The notes under the pieces: model-generated
Told to the model about the DNA's origin: nothing
Databases searched by the model: none
Seen by the model: the letters and a program-made list of their open reading frames with translations, nothing else
DNA from: Strigamia acuminata
Taxonomy: Eukaryota; Arthropoda; Chilopoda; Geophilomorpha; Linotaeniidae
Assembly: GCA_949358305.1 (NCBI GenBank)
Contig: OX442318.1
Coordinates: forward strand, 12,446,517 to 12,506,516
Reading direction: 5' to 3'
Length of the DNA stretch: 60,000 nucleotides
Program-made: the position numbers and the translations under genes
Shown: positions 1-10,195 of the stretch, one piece after another
How the letters are laid out: each line of letters begins with the position of its first letter
Numbering within the stretch: the stretch's first letter is position 1

Positions 1-729
1 GCTCATCACAAAAATAAAACAAATTTTAGATTTTACGTTTTAGCAACATTTCAAAATGGGTGTGAATGCTTATCTGTTCGCAAACCAAGAGATCAGGCAT
101 TTGATAATGTTTAATTCAACAGCCATTTTAATTTAGCAGTGCCCTGTCAAATGGGATGACTAATGCATGACGCATGCGCAATGCCCACATTGTGTCACTA
201 TCTCAAAAACAAAATGCAAAAGGAAAAAAAAACTGACCCCATTGGTCTCTTTTGGATTTAGCAAAAGTATCTTTTGGCATTTTCCTTTTTGCAAACAACA
301 GAGTGGAGGAAAGCCAAGCAAGGCAGACAGATGAGCCCGCATGCCAAGCAAGTACACAACAAACACTAAACACAAACATGTCCTCTGTAAAAACTTTGGG
401 AATTTAAATCAAGAACTGCCACTCTTTTGCCCCACATAATCCCCACATAATCCAATGGATGTCATCGCTGACTGACTGTATGTAATACCTCGTTTAATTA
501 AGTATTGTCAGTTGACCAAGTTGTTGAGCGAGCTTACAGAGACCATATAAGGTCTTCAATCTAAAACCATCATCTCATATTTTTTAGATTAATTGACGCT
601 TGTCAATTCTTTCCTGTGTTATTAATGAACAATTTCCTCACATTTTCCAAGAAATAATAATGATAATGAGTTAGTAATGTAAACAGTGAAAATGGCCAGT
701 AATAACACTAATAACAACAAGATATAAAG
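1..729. other. Non-coding AT-rich spacer
   Basis: I see no gene here. The few open frames are short, have no recognisable domain and are full of homopolymers. It may be intergenic or part of a long intron of the minus-strand gene whose first exon is at 17550-17634. Confidence 0.5.
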
Positions 730-732
730 CGG

Positions 733-1375
733 AGGTATCCAACCTTTCGGCTTCCCCGGGCCACATTGGAACAAAAGGAATTGGGCCACACATAAAATAC
801 GCTAAAGGTGGAAACACAAGGGAGCGGGTAAAATTCCAAAGCTTGTTAGTACAAGTTTAAAGAGGGAGTCATTTACAAGCTCACTTCACCCGCTTTTGGC
901 TTTCCAGCTTAACTGGAAAACTCCAGCTAGCTAGGTAGCTAGCCAGAAATTCCCGCCAAAATCTTCTCCAAGATTTTCCTCACGATTCTGATTGGCTGTC
1001 AAAGTCACATGACCAAAACACCAGCAAGTTTGAAGCTGGTAAATCAAACTCAGTTTGATCGGAGCGGGTAAGTTCAAGCTCGCTTCAAAACAAAACTTTG
1101 AATAAAAACGCAAGCTTGTGTTTGCACAAGCGGGCGAGCTTTTAGCCGCTTTTTCAAGTAAAAGCAAGATTTTAAATTTTACCCGCTCTCTTGTGTTTCC
1201 ACGTTTACACAAAGAAGAACAATTTTATTTTATCAATACCTGAAATACGGTTTTCACGTTAAAAAAAATTTCTTTATTATCATGAAAAAAAATTGCTGTT
1301 TAAAAAAAACAAACACTAGAATCTACAAAAAAATCTATTCTATGTTTTAAGTAAGCATGTTGGGCCGCATTCATA
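733..1375. mobile_element. hAT-like transposon remnant interrupted by a MITE
   Basis: The segment at 733-800 reads like the terminus of hAT/Charlie-type elements: 'gtatccaacctttcggc' followed by 'ccccgggccaca' and 'ttgggccacacataaaa'. A related 'gttgggccgcat' block sits near 1358-1372. The interval between them is occupied by a separate inverted-repeat element (808-1202). No transposase is present. The assignment rests on remembered similarity of hAT ends, so it is tentative. Confidence 0.4.
808..1202. mobile_element. MITE with about 33-bp terminal inverted repeats
   Basis: The left end 'gtggaaacacaagggagc' plus 'gggtaaaatt' is matched in inverted orientation by 'aattttacccgctctc' and 'ttgtgtttccac' at the right end. 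The body is about 395 bp and has no coding capacity. It lies inside the hAT-like remnant, so it is a nested insertion. I could not define a convincing target-site duplication. Confidence 0.6.
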
Positions 1376-1979
1376 GCATAAGCTTTAATGTATCCTCCTC
1401 CTACACGAGGAGTGTTGAGGGGAAGCACCAAATGTCAATGCTCGAAAGAAAAGTAATGTTTCATTTTAGCATATCCGTAAAGTTTTAGCAAATTTAGAAA
1501 TTAAAATTAGTATTTGTACTTCATGTTTCACTTAACCTATCAGACCTGCATAAGTAGTCATGAATAAATCTGCCCACTACACTGAACATGCCAGATAAAA
1601 TGTTGCAAATATTTATCACTCTTCCACTATCCCATCCATAAAATTTGCAAATTTGCAACAGCACTTTTGTTTATAGCCTTAAAATGTCCTTTCACTACAG
1701 ATGTGACATCTTGCAACAGAATCCAATCTTGACACCATAACACATCTTGCTAGGTATGGAATAACCATCATAGCTTTCAATAATCATTCATCCGCTAACC
1801 AACAGGTGGTGCATCATTACAACATTCATGTTATAGTGGATGCACACATTGGAAATTCACTTTAAAAATGAATTACGTTAGTCCGGTCTGCGTGCAATAA
1901 AAACCGTGACTTAAAGGGCATGCCGATAAATGCAAATCTGGCAAAATTTTCAAATAAGGTCATTAACTGAACCTTGCGC
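1376..1979. other. Non-coding spacer
   Basis: No gene, tandem repeat or transposon end is recognisable here. The sequence is AT-rich and has stops in all frames. Confidence 0.45.
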
Positions 1980-1983
1980 TTAA

Positions 1984-2335
1984 CCCTAGCAGTACCAACC
2001 TAAAAAAAATCCCCTACTCGCCCACCAAGGTCATTTTTTACCCAAAGCCAAATTTTTTTTTATAAAAATGTATGAAAATGATTCTATTCTTTGACTATTT
2101 CATGTTTATGAAGAAATTTAACCAATTCAGTATTCGTCAAAAGAGTACGAACAAAAATAATTGAAATTGCATTCAAAAATAGTGGATAAACAAAGAAATT
2201 TTATAAATATTTTTTTTTAACTTTTTGAATCTATTATTATTATTTATTGTTGTTATGATATTTAATGAAAATACATAAAATTTAAGAAAGAAAATCTCGT
2301 TACTTTTCGAGAAATTGACCCTATGTGGTTTAAAA
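1984..2335 (+). mobile_element. piggyBac-like non-autonomous element, copy 1
   Basis: The left end is TTAA (1980-1983) followed by 'ccctagcagtaccaac', the form of a piggyBac-superfamily terminus at its TTAA target. About 350 bp downstream is repeated in inverted orientation at about 9850-10184. No transposase frame is present. The right terminus is not clearly identified; homology fades near 2335. Confidence 0.5.
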
Positions 2336-4340
2336 ATGAATTTCTCGAGCGACTACCCTATTTGTTTTCCTTTCTTCTATGTCATAACTTTTCCAACTTT
2401 TCTTGAAAAAGATTTATAAGCTTAAAAAATGACAACTTCTAGTTTAATAATAATTTCCCAACTTAATCTACAAATCCTTTCAAGTGTCACTTGAGAATTT
2501 ATAGAATATCAGAGCTGTTTTGTCCTTGTTCATCGATTGAGCTTCATTTAATATCTCAGAGCTTTTTTGTTTACATTGGCTACTGTAGCAGGTAATAGGA
2601 ATTTGTCCTGTAGCCACTTGAGCAAGAATTCTCTCTGCTTTCACTATGCTTGGCTTTTGTCCTGTTGTATTAGTTGAAGCGTCTGTTCCCTTCTTTGTTC
2701 TCATACACACAAACATCCTATTTTTTTATCTTCCACTTTTAAGTTTCTCCTCTTCATCTCCTTTTGTAAACTCCTTGAAAAGTGGAAAATGCAGGCAAAC
2801 AACAAATGAAGCAAAGCCCCACTCTCAAACACTAGAGATGTTGATTAAAACTTGTGTGTCATAGTTTCTCCAAACTCAACTCTTCAGCTTTATTTCCCTA
2901 TCTTTGGTTTTCACTTATTTTGAATTTCTAATGAAATGCTTTTATGTTTAAAAAAAAAATTTTGTTCTTGTTAGCATTTTCAGTGTTAAATTTCAGAGTG
3001 TAAGTTTCAATTGGATTTTTGTATTCAGCAATTAGATTTTGAAATGGAAATGTCACTCTATTGGAATCTAATTACAACTAACACTTAATTCCATTAATTA
3101 ATGCGATTAACCATTTTTTCTTCATCTTATTTTTTTTTAAATATTTTTTTTGTTGATGTAAGATTTTAATTAGTTTGTTTGTAATTGATCAATAAAAAAA
3201 GGCAAATGAAGCAATAATCTAAATTATTGCTTCCATTTGCCTCATGCGCAATCTGTTTGGGTTTTCATTAAAAGGAATTCAAGACACAATTTGTTGTTCT
3301 TTGTTGTTCTTGAGATTGGTAATTAATACTGCATAAAAAAAAGTCAAATTGTTGTCATAGAAACACTAATAGTAAAGAAATAATTACGGGAAAATGAAAT
3401 TACTTTCCAGAGTTGATCAAAACCAAAAAAATAAAAAGAATTACTATACTTTGCGGACCATAAGACGCACTCAGGGCCGGAGTTAGGTATTGCGAAACCC
3501 CTGCAGCGCCACCTATATGTTACTTTAAATAAACTAGTTAGTTATGTAAATCTCAACTACACCAACGGTCACGTTATTTGCATGCTCCATTACAGTTTCA
3601 AATGCTAAGTTAAGACAGACGAGGATTTTTTTCCGGTGTTCCGGAAGTTCAAGTAAAATATTATTAGAAAAGGTTTAAAAAAATTTGTTTGATAAATTTT
3701 GATCATAACAAAAGTTGGCTTCACTGCGTCAATGCCAACAATGATCACACATTGTCATAAACAACAAATATTTGTATTTTTTATCAGATTAAATTTTTTT
3801 TTCTCTTAATTAGTGTCAAAACAACAATTTAATGAGAAAAAATGTTTAATTTCCTATTCATGAAATGCTTTTTACGGCCCTTAAAATTCATGCCGTACTC
3901 CAAAAAAAAAAAGAAAAAACCATTAACAATGCAACTATTGAAATTAAATCTTAATCTCCACCAAGCAATAAATATTAAACTCCCATAAAACCACTTTAAA
4001 ATTCCATTAGTAATCTGAAACAACAATTTCCTGCGCAAATTTGCCTAAAGAAGTATTTTTTTTGAAAACAAAACAAATAAATTCAACTCAATCCATCATT
4101 GAAAAAAACCACATTAAACTAAAATGTTTTGTAAATCTGTAATTGCTTGTAAATAAACAAAAAAAAAAGAATAAAATGAATAAATAAAATAAAAAAATTG
4201 AAATTCAACAAAGTTTCAGCGTATATGCTGTTTTCAGAATTTCTGTAAATCCAATCTACCTCCAAACACTACAACTTTGAACGAGTTAAATTAATCCGTT
4301 CGAAGTAAATGTGCGATGCCCAGCTCTTCATTTACTTTCC
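2336..4340. other. Non-coding spacer with a transposon-like scrap
   Basis: No credible coding region. Around 3448-3475 the words 'ctttgcggaccataag' and 'acgcact' resemble ends of widespread DNA transposons, but no partner end was found. Homopolymer A and T runs are frequent. Confidence 0.4.
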
Positions 4341-4598
4341 ATGACCGAATAAAAGCCCGTTTTCGTTTTCACTCTGTGCTGGCAATTGAAATTGTGAGTA
4401 ATTTCATGTTTTGCCACTAGGTGAAACACCAGACATCAACAGGTGATAATACAGGCAAGGCTATACAGTATAAGGCTATACAAGTATTATCACCAGTTCA
4501 TGTCTGGTGTTTTACCTAGTGGCAAAACACGAAATTACTCACAATTTCAATTGCCAGCTAAGAGTGAAAATCTAGTTTTTTCTGAACAAGACTGTACA
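4341..4598. mobile_element. Fold-back MITE (hairpin family 1), copy A
   Basis: Two arms form a near-perfect inverted repeat: 'ctggcaattgaaattgtgag' and 'taatttcatgttttgccact' at 4379-4418 are mirrored at about 4519-4557. The loop carries 'gtgataata' words and a short internal repeat. The outer end 'aagactgtaca' matches the CAGTC-type termini of Tc1/mariner elements with TA targets. A second copy of the family lies at 23917-24154. No coding capacity. Confidence 0.75.
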
Positions 4599-6035
4599 TT
4601 TAAAAATAATTTCTGAAGCATGTTGGTATAGTTTCTATGATGACATTTATGTATGAGCGCCACCTGGTGCACTGTGCTAATACCATAAATAAACCGGTTT
4701 TACGTTAACGCTAACGTTCTCGTTTCTTCACATCCACTTCAATCCTCCGATATTCATCAAGATTCTTATTTAAAACACCAAAACAGAAAATTCGAGCGCA
4801 CTTCCAGCCTAGTCTGGGTCACTTCTTCGAATTTCACTTCTCAGATATCATTTCGAAGACCACGTTTCTCAAATAGGTCGTTTCGCAGACAAATATTTTT
4901 CAACAAAACGACCCATTCGAGAAGTGATCGTCTGAGAAGTAACCCGCAATTTTCAATTTTTGAAATGTCAAAGTAGTAATGAAAGTTAATCAAACTTAGC
5001 AAAGTTGTGGGCAATGCGACGAATGAAGGCTAATGAAGACATTGTGCGCTTTTCATTTTAAAATTACTTTTCGAAGGAAAGACTGTTGAAGAAATGAACG
5101 AAATCTTCGAAGATTCGAATAAATAAAATTCAAAGAAGTGATGAGGAATCCTTCCAGCCTAGCCAAACAATCAAGTTGCAGCAAACCAGAGCCAGTCCAA
5201 AAAGACCAAGCACATAAATCAACAAACAAGTAAAAGATCCCAAAAAAAGATTTTGATAGATTATCAACACCACTCCACTTTAATTGGATCAAACCACCTT
5301 TATTGTCCACTCTTTAGATACTTGGTGCGTGCTTCCATCCCCCCCGCCTTCCCCTCGGTATCCAAACCTTATTACCACTCTCTCTGGACATTGTGATGAA
5401 AAGTGAACTAACCCACTCGAATCAGGATACTGTAGTGCAATCGAATGCTGTTTCCAAGTGGATGGGAGTGGCGCAGAAAGGTGGCAGAGCGTGCCATCGA
5501 CCCGTTTTTCTCTTCCCTATACATAAAACGCTGACCGAGGTCTACTTTAGGGTTTTGTAAATAGTGACCGTGGAAGTACAAATTTAACGCATCAGCTCCA
5601 CTTCTAAACAAATCATTCCGTGATTGGTCTTAGGGGCATTGCGATTGCGTGCACTTCCAAATGGACGGCGGGACGCGTCGCGACTCGACTCGGCGTTGCT
5701 CGGCACTTAGCATAATTTCGGATTTTCATTCATTCTCCTTCCGCCCAAGTTATAAGTCTGCAATTTTATGTTTGAATAAATTGTTGTTAAAGGGGAGGTG
5801 GATCGTGGACAGGCGGCGTGGCAGTGGAGAGACGGTTGGGGAATTAAGTCGAATTCCTTGCGGTGGGTTGTTAAAGTCACATTTTATACTTAAAGGGTAG
5901 AAGAGACTGGTAAATTAACAGGTGGACCTATTTTGATTTTTTGTTTGGTTTTTTGGATTACATTATGGAGTTATACATTAAATACGGTCGGTTTGTGCTT
6001 AAAATTACATTAACTTATAAAATAAACTAATGGAA
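4599..6035. other. Non-coding region with a GC-richer block
   Basis: No gene was recognised. About 5300-5870 is richer in G and C than its surroundings and includes short open frames on both strands, none with a recognisable domain or a convincing splice context. It could be an exon or promoter of an unseen gene. Confidence 0.35.
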
Positions 6036-6040
6036 CTAAA

Positions 6041-6723
6041 TTCCATTTTGGTGTCTAAAAAGTCCAGTTTTGTGTCTAAAAAGTCCAGTTTTTTGTGTCA
6101 AAATTCCATTTTTTGTGTCAAAATTCCATTTTTTGTGTAAAAATTCAATTTTTTGTGTAAAAATTCCATTTTTTGTGTAAAAATTCCATTTTTTGTGTAA
6201 AAATTCCATTTTTTGTGTAAAAATTCCATTTTTTGTGTAAAAATTCCATTTTTTGTGTAAAAATTCCATTTTTTGTGTAAAAATTCCATTTTTTGTGTAA
6301 AAATTCCATTTTTTGTGTAAAAATTCCATTTTTTGTGTAAAAATTCCATTTTTTGTGTAAAAATTCCATTTTTTGTGTAAAAATTCCATTTTTTGTGTAA
6401 AAATTCCATTTTTTGTGTAAAAATTCCAGTTTTGTGTAAAAATTCGAGTTTTTTATATAAAAATTCCAGTTTTTTGTGTACAAATTCCATTTTTTGTGTA
6501 AAAATTCCATTTTTTGTGTAAAAATTCCTTTTTTTGTGTAAAAATTCCATTTTATGTGTAAAAATTCCATTTTATGTGTAAAAATTCCAGTTTTTTGTGT
6601 AAAAATTCTAATTTTATGTCTAAAAATTCCAATTTTTTGTGTAAAAATTCCAATTTTATGTCTAAAAATTCCAATTTTATGTCTAAAAATTCCAATTTTG
6701 TGTCTAAAAATTTTAATTTTTTA
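6041..6723. repeat. 20-bp minisatellite, about 34 units
   Basis: The unit 'aaaaattccattttttgtgt' is repeated head-to-tail. From about 6140 to 6420 it is essentially perfect, three units per 60 bases. The flanks degrade with 'ttccagtt' and 'gtctaaaaattcc' variants. Because 20 is not a multiple of 3, the array reads as an identical 20-residue peptide repeat in all three minus frames. Those frames are artefacts of the repeat and not genes. Confidence 0.95.
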
Positions 6724-6940
6724 TCTCTAAGCAAAAATGCATTAACAAAACCTACCCAGTAATCCAAACCCACGTACAAAAACGGCCCCATTTCAACCCT
6801 TAACGAATCCTCACAATAAAACCCCTCTATTTAATCGCCTCGCATCCGAGCGATTGAGACCTAAAAGCAGCAATTTCATCAAACATGAGCAGATGTCAAA
6901 TTTCTCATTTCAGATTTTTCATTACCCCACCGAAAAAAAA

Positions 6941-6971
<31 letters not shown>

Positions 6972-7715
6972 TGTTGACAACATTCATTAAAGTAGATCCG
7001 TCCAGTGTTCACGTCGAGCAGGGTCACGAAGGTTAACCGTTTGTGCCACACAACCCGGCGCGCCGCCTGCTGCGTCTTGGAAAACCTAATAGATTTGCTC
7101 GATGTCAATTGAAGGGCATAGTGGAGCTCGCAGATAAAGATCAAAGTAATGAACTTTTAATAGCAATAAGTGCCGGACTAAATCGAGTTCGGTCTCTATT
7201 GGAAACCACTTTTTGTGTCGACTGTTTGTTTGAGCCGAGACAATTTATCTCGGCTCTCAAATGATGATTTTATCGCATTTTCAATTATTTTCGATTCCTA
7301 CTCGACGCCGGCTAACGATACACGGCTCATCGACCCGCGATGCACATCCTTGTGCCAACCTTTGTGCACTGCAGGTCAGCCAGTAAAAAGAGAAAATATT
7401 GGCACAGCAACTATAGCAACAAACTGATTTCATTCGCGCCACCTTTTCCTTGGAGGGGTTAGTTAAACAACAACAAAAACTCACGCTAATTGTCTCGCTT
7501 GGCTAAGTGAAATTCAACTCCTCTTTCTTAATGTAACAAATAGAATCACTTAGGAAACTCGCTTACAATTAAACTATACCCTACTGGCTGTGCAACAATT
7601 ACACTTACAAGAGCTGAAATTGCTTTGCTTATGCAAAGGTAGGATTGGTTCGTAAGTTTAGGTTTTTGCTGATTTTAGTGTTTGGATGAATGGAATGGAT
7701 AATTAAAATAGCCAA
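6724..7715. other. Non-coding spacer with poly-A and a small hairpin
   Basis: Contains a 20-base A run (about 6951-6970) and a short perfect stem, 'gagccgaga' with 'tctcggctc', near 7231-7256. Open frames at 7043-7264 and 7215-7427 have no recognisable similarity and I do not call them genes. Confidence 0.4.
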
Positions 7716-7906
7716 CCCGTCAAACCTCGTTATAACGAAACGCGATATAACAAATTTTTCGTTGTAACGAATACTTAAAAATTGCTTGGTTGGTTGGCTG
7801 GCCGTTGAACACCGTGTTAAAAAAAATTGGTATGACGAATTTTCGTTATAACCAACCGATTTCTGGGGTTTCTTGCGATTTGTTATAACCAGGCACGACT
7901 GTAACT
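7716..7906. mobile_element. Tc1/mariner (pogo-like) MITE
   Basis: One end reads 'gtcaaacctcgttataacga' and the other 'gttataaccaggcacgactg' followed by TA. This is the inverted-terminal-repeat style of pogo/Tigger-like elements, ending in the same CAGTCGTG word as three other MITE families in the window. It is about 190 bp with no transposase frame. Confidence 0.55.
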
Positions 7907-8262
7907 AATTCCTCGTTATAACAAATTCTTCGTTATAACAAATTCGTCGTTACAAATTCCTCGTTACAACAAATTCCTCGTTATAACAAATTCCTCGTTA
8001 TAACAAATTCCTCGTTATAACAAATTCCTCGTTATAACAAATTCCTGGTTATAACAAATTCCTCATTATAACAAATTCCTCGTTATAACAAATTCCTCGT
8101 TAAAGAAATTCCTAGTTAAAGAAATTCCTCGTTATAACAAAATCCTTGTTAAACAAATTCCTAGTTATAACAAATTCCTCATAACAAATTTCCGTTATAA
8201 CAAATCCCTCGATATACAAATTGCTCGTTATAACAAATTCCTCGTTATAACAAATTCTGTTA
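7906..8262. repeat. 17-bp minisatellite related to the adjacent MITE end
   Basis: The unit 'ttcctcgttataacaaa' is repeated about 20 times with small variants (taac to aaag, missing 'taac'). The core 'cctcgttataac' is the same as in the terminal repeat of the adjoining MITE, so the array probably grew from that end. It is followed directly by another MITE at 8281. Confidence 0.9.
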
Positions 8263-8280
8263 TATTGATAAAACATGCTA

Positions 8281-8699
8281 TACTCTGGTTCCACTCAAGA
8301 GGGTGCCCTTCTCCCATTGGCCGAGCCGTATCACTGGTGTAGTGATCCAAAAATGTAGACCCAAACACCAGAAATGCATTATAATGTACAGACATTGTAA
8401 TCGATTGCCTAGGCAACTGCCAAAAATTCAAAATTGTTTACTATCCAGACATAGTAACCAATAAACATAACAAACAAGAGTTTTACATTTATATGTGCAT
8501 AAAACTTTATTTCCTAAATGGAAATAACATTTTTTTTATAAAAATAATCAAAATTATATCAATTTAAATGGTAATAGCAATCACAAAACATAAGAAAAAT
8601 AAAAACTACTTCTCCTAGTGGTAGTAATACAAACTTGAGGTAGGAGTAATGCGGCTCAGCCAATGGGAGAAGGGCACCCGCTTGAGTCGAACCAGAGTA
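8281..8699. mobile_element. MITE family 2, copy A (419 bp, TA target)
   Basis: Terminal inverted repeats of about 45 bp: 'tactctggttccactcaaga' at the left and its inverse 'gtcgaaccagagta' at the right, with 'gcccttctcccattggc' inside both arms. TA flanks both ends (8279-8280 and 8700-8701). Copies of the same family lie at 40926-41341 (416 bp) and, truncated, at 56399-56715. No coding capacity. Confidence 0.85.
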
Positions 8700-8701
8700 T
8701 A

Positions 8702-9849
8702 ATCTGTTTATTCAAGAGTCAAAATATAGGTTACGCTACAAGAGACGGCGTCACAAATTATCAAATGTTAAAATTTTTCATTTAGATAAAAACACGCATA
8801 CAGGGCAGAAACAATCTCACACACATTCACAGTCGGACACGTTTTCGCCTTCTGTTTTTTCCACCTATTTAAACACCGGTGTATAAATATTTATCTATTT
8901 CTATTTCCACCCGAAGAGTAATTCTCTAGAAACTGCTTGCAACTCTGAAACGACGGCACCTTAAACGCTATCTCTTTAATTTCAAATAGATCTATTAAGT
9001 TGATATTTTTGTTTTTACGTTCATCGTTATGTTTGTTCGAAAATTGAATCCATTTCGCCATACAGCTCACCTGGGAATTTCGTTTAAGAGGGTTATTTCC
9101 ACGCTCGTTTTCGGGTCTTTGAACCCTTTTATTTTGTATGCTTCTAACACCTCAGCAGTGACCACGAATCTCCCAAATCAATACCTGAACTCCTTTTTTT
9201 CAGATAAGTCGGAGCAAAGCAGGAAAAAGAGTGAAATTAGGTTGGAAACTTATCTGCACTTGTGCAATGACCAATTGTTATCGAGTGAAATTAATTTAGT
9301 CCAATATATTTCTAATTTTTCAAAAACAATGCACCAGGTGCAAACATCCCTTATTGAATTACACTGCTCATATATTGAATGACAAATTACATCCGCAGAA
9401 TGTTGCAATACTGCACATGCAACATTACAATTTTTAAATCCGAGAAAAGTGTAGAAAGCCGGCAAAGTGAAATTTGATCAATGGAAATTGAAAATAAGAA
9501 TGGATGGAAGCACTCAACAAACTAATGCAATTCTGGATACAACATCTGCATATGTGACTGGTATTAGCTGCCAGATCTTCTTGCAGAAGTGAAACAATGC
9601 AGGCACGCAGTGCATAGTGGGTGGCTTTTCTGCATGTCTTACAAGGAGACCGCAGGAGTGTGTAATCCACAATTGTTTAAATTTTTTTAAAATAAAGTAT
9701 TGTTATTATGTAAACAGTCAATACTTTCTTTATTTTAATGCACCTTTCTCTTACATTGTTACAATTCGTAATTCACTATTCATAGTGCGGGTTTGACCCT
9801 ACTGCCGGTAAACTCCGTTTTTACCGGCATTTTAAGTGTTTTTGTTTTT
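8702..9849. other. Non-coding region; unassigned 117-codon open frame
   Basis: A TATAAATA word at about 8882 precedes an open frame at 9029-9382 that begins with ATG. The predicted product has no signal peptide, membrane helix or family motif that I recognise, and the base composition is not distinct from its surroundings. I treat it as unproven. A hairpin 'gccggtaaac' / 'tttaccggc' lies near 9804-9830. Confidence 0.25.
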
Positions 9850-10184
9850 TTCTCAAAAACTAACTGGATTTCATTTTTTAAATTTCATCTTTTTTTATTA
9901 GACATCATAACAAACAATAAAAAAAATAATATATTCAAAAATTCAATAAAAAAAAATCTCACAAAATTCCTTTGTTTACCCACTACTTTAGATTTCAATC
10001 TCAATTATTTTTGTCATACATACTCTTTCGATGAATATAAAATTGGTTAAATTTCTTCAGAAAGATGAAATAGTCAAAGAATAAAATCATTTTCATACAT
10101 TTTTTGAAATTTATTTTGGCTTTGGATCAAAACTTATCGGGGTTGGGTGAGTAGGGGATTGTTTTTATGTTGGTACTGCTGGGT
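9850..10184 (-). mobile_element. piggyBac-like non-autonomous element, copy 2 (inverted)
   Basis: Read on the minus strand this begins at TTAA (10185-10188) with 'acccagcagtaccaac' and then follows copy 1 (1984-2335) for over 250 bases, including 'atgtatgaaaatgatt' and 'ctttgactatttcat' words. The copies are clearly homologous but diverged. No transposase is present. Confidence 0.5.
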
Positions 10185-10195
10185 TTAAATACAGA

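Noticed and set aside
6036-6570. Three long overlapping minus-strand open frames of about 120-150 codons
   Set aside because: They are the same 20-bp minisatellite read in three frames. A repeat length not divisible by three without stops gives identical peptides in each frame; there is no start context or gene structure.
6036-8262. CRISPR-like arrays
   Set aside because: Arrays have no unique spacers, units are contiguous, no cas genes are present, and the genome is eukaryotic.
9029-9382. 117-codon frame as a real gene
   Set aside because: It has a TATA-like word upstream but no recognisable domain, no composition difference and no splice context. Left unassigned.
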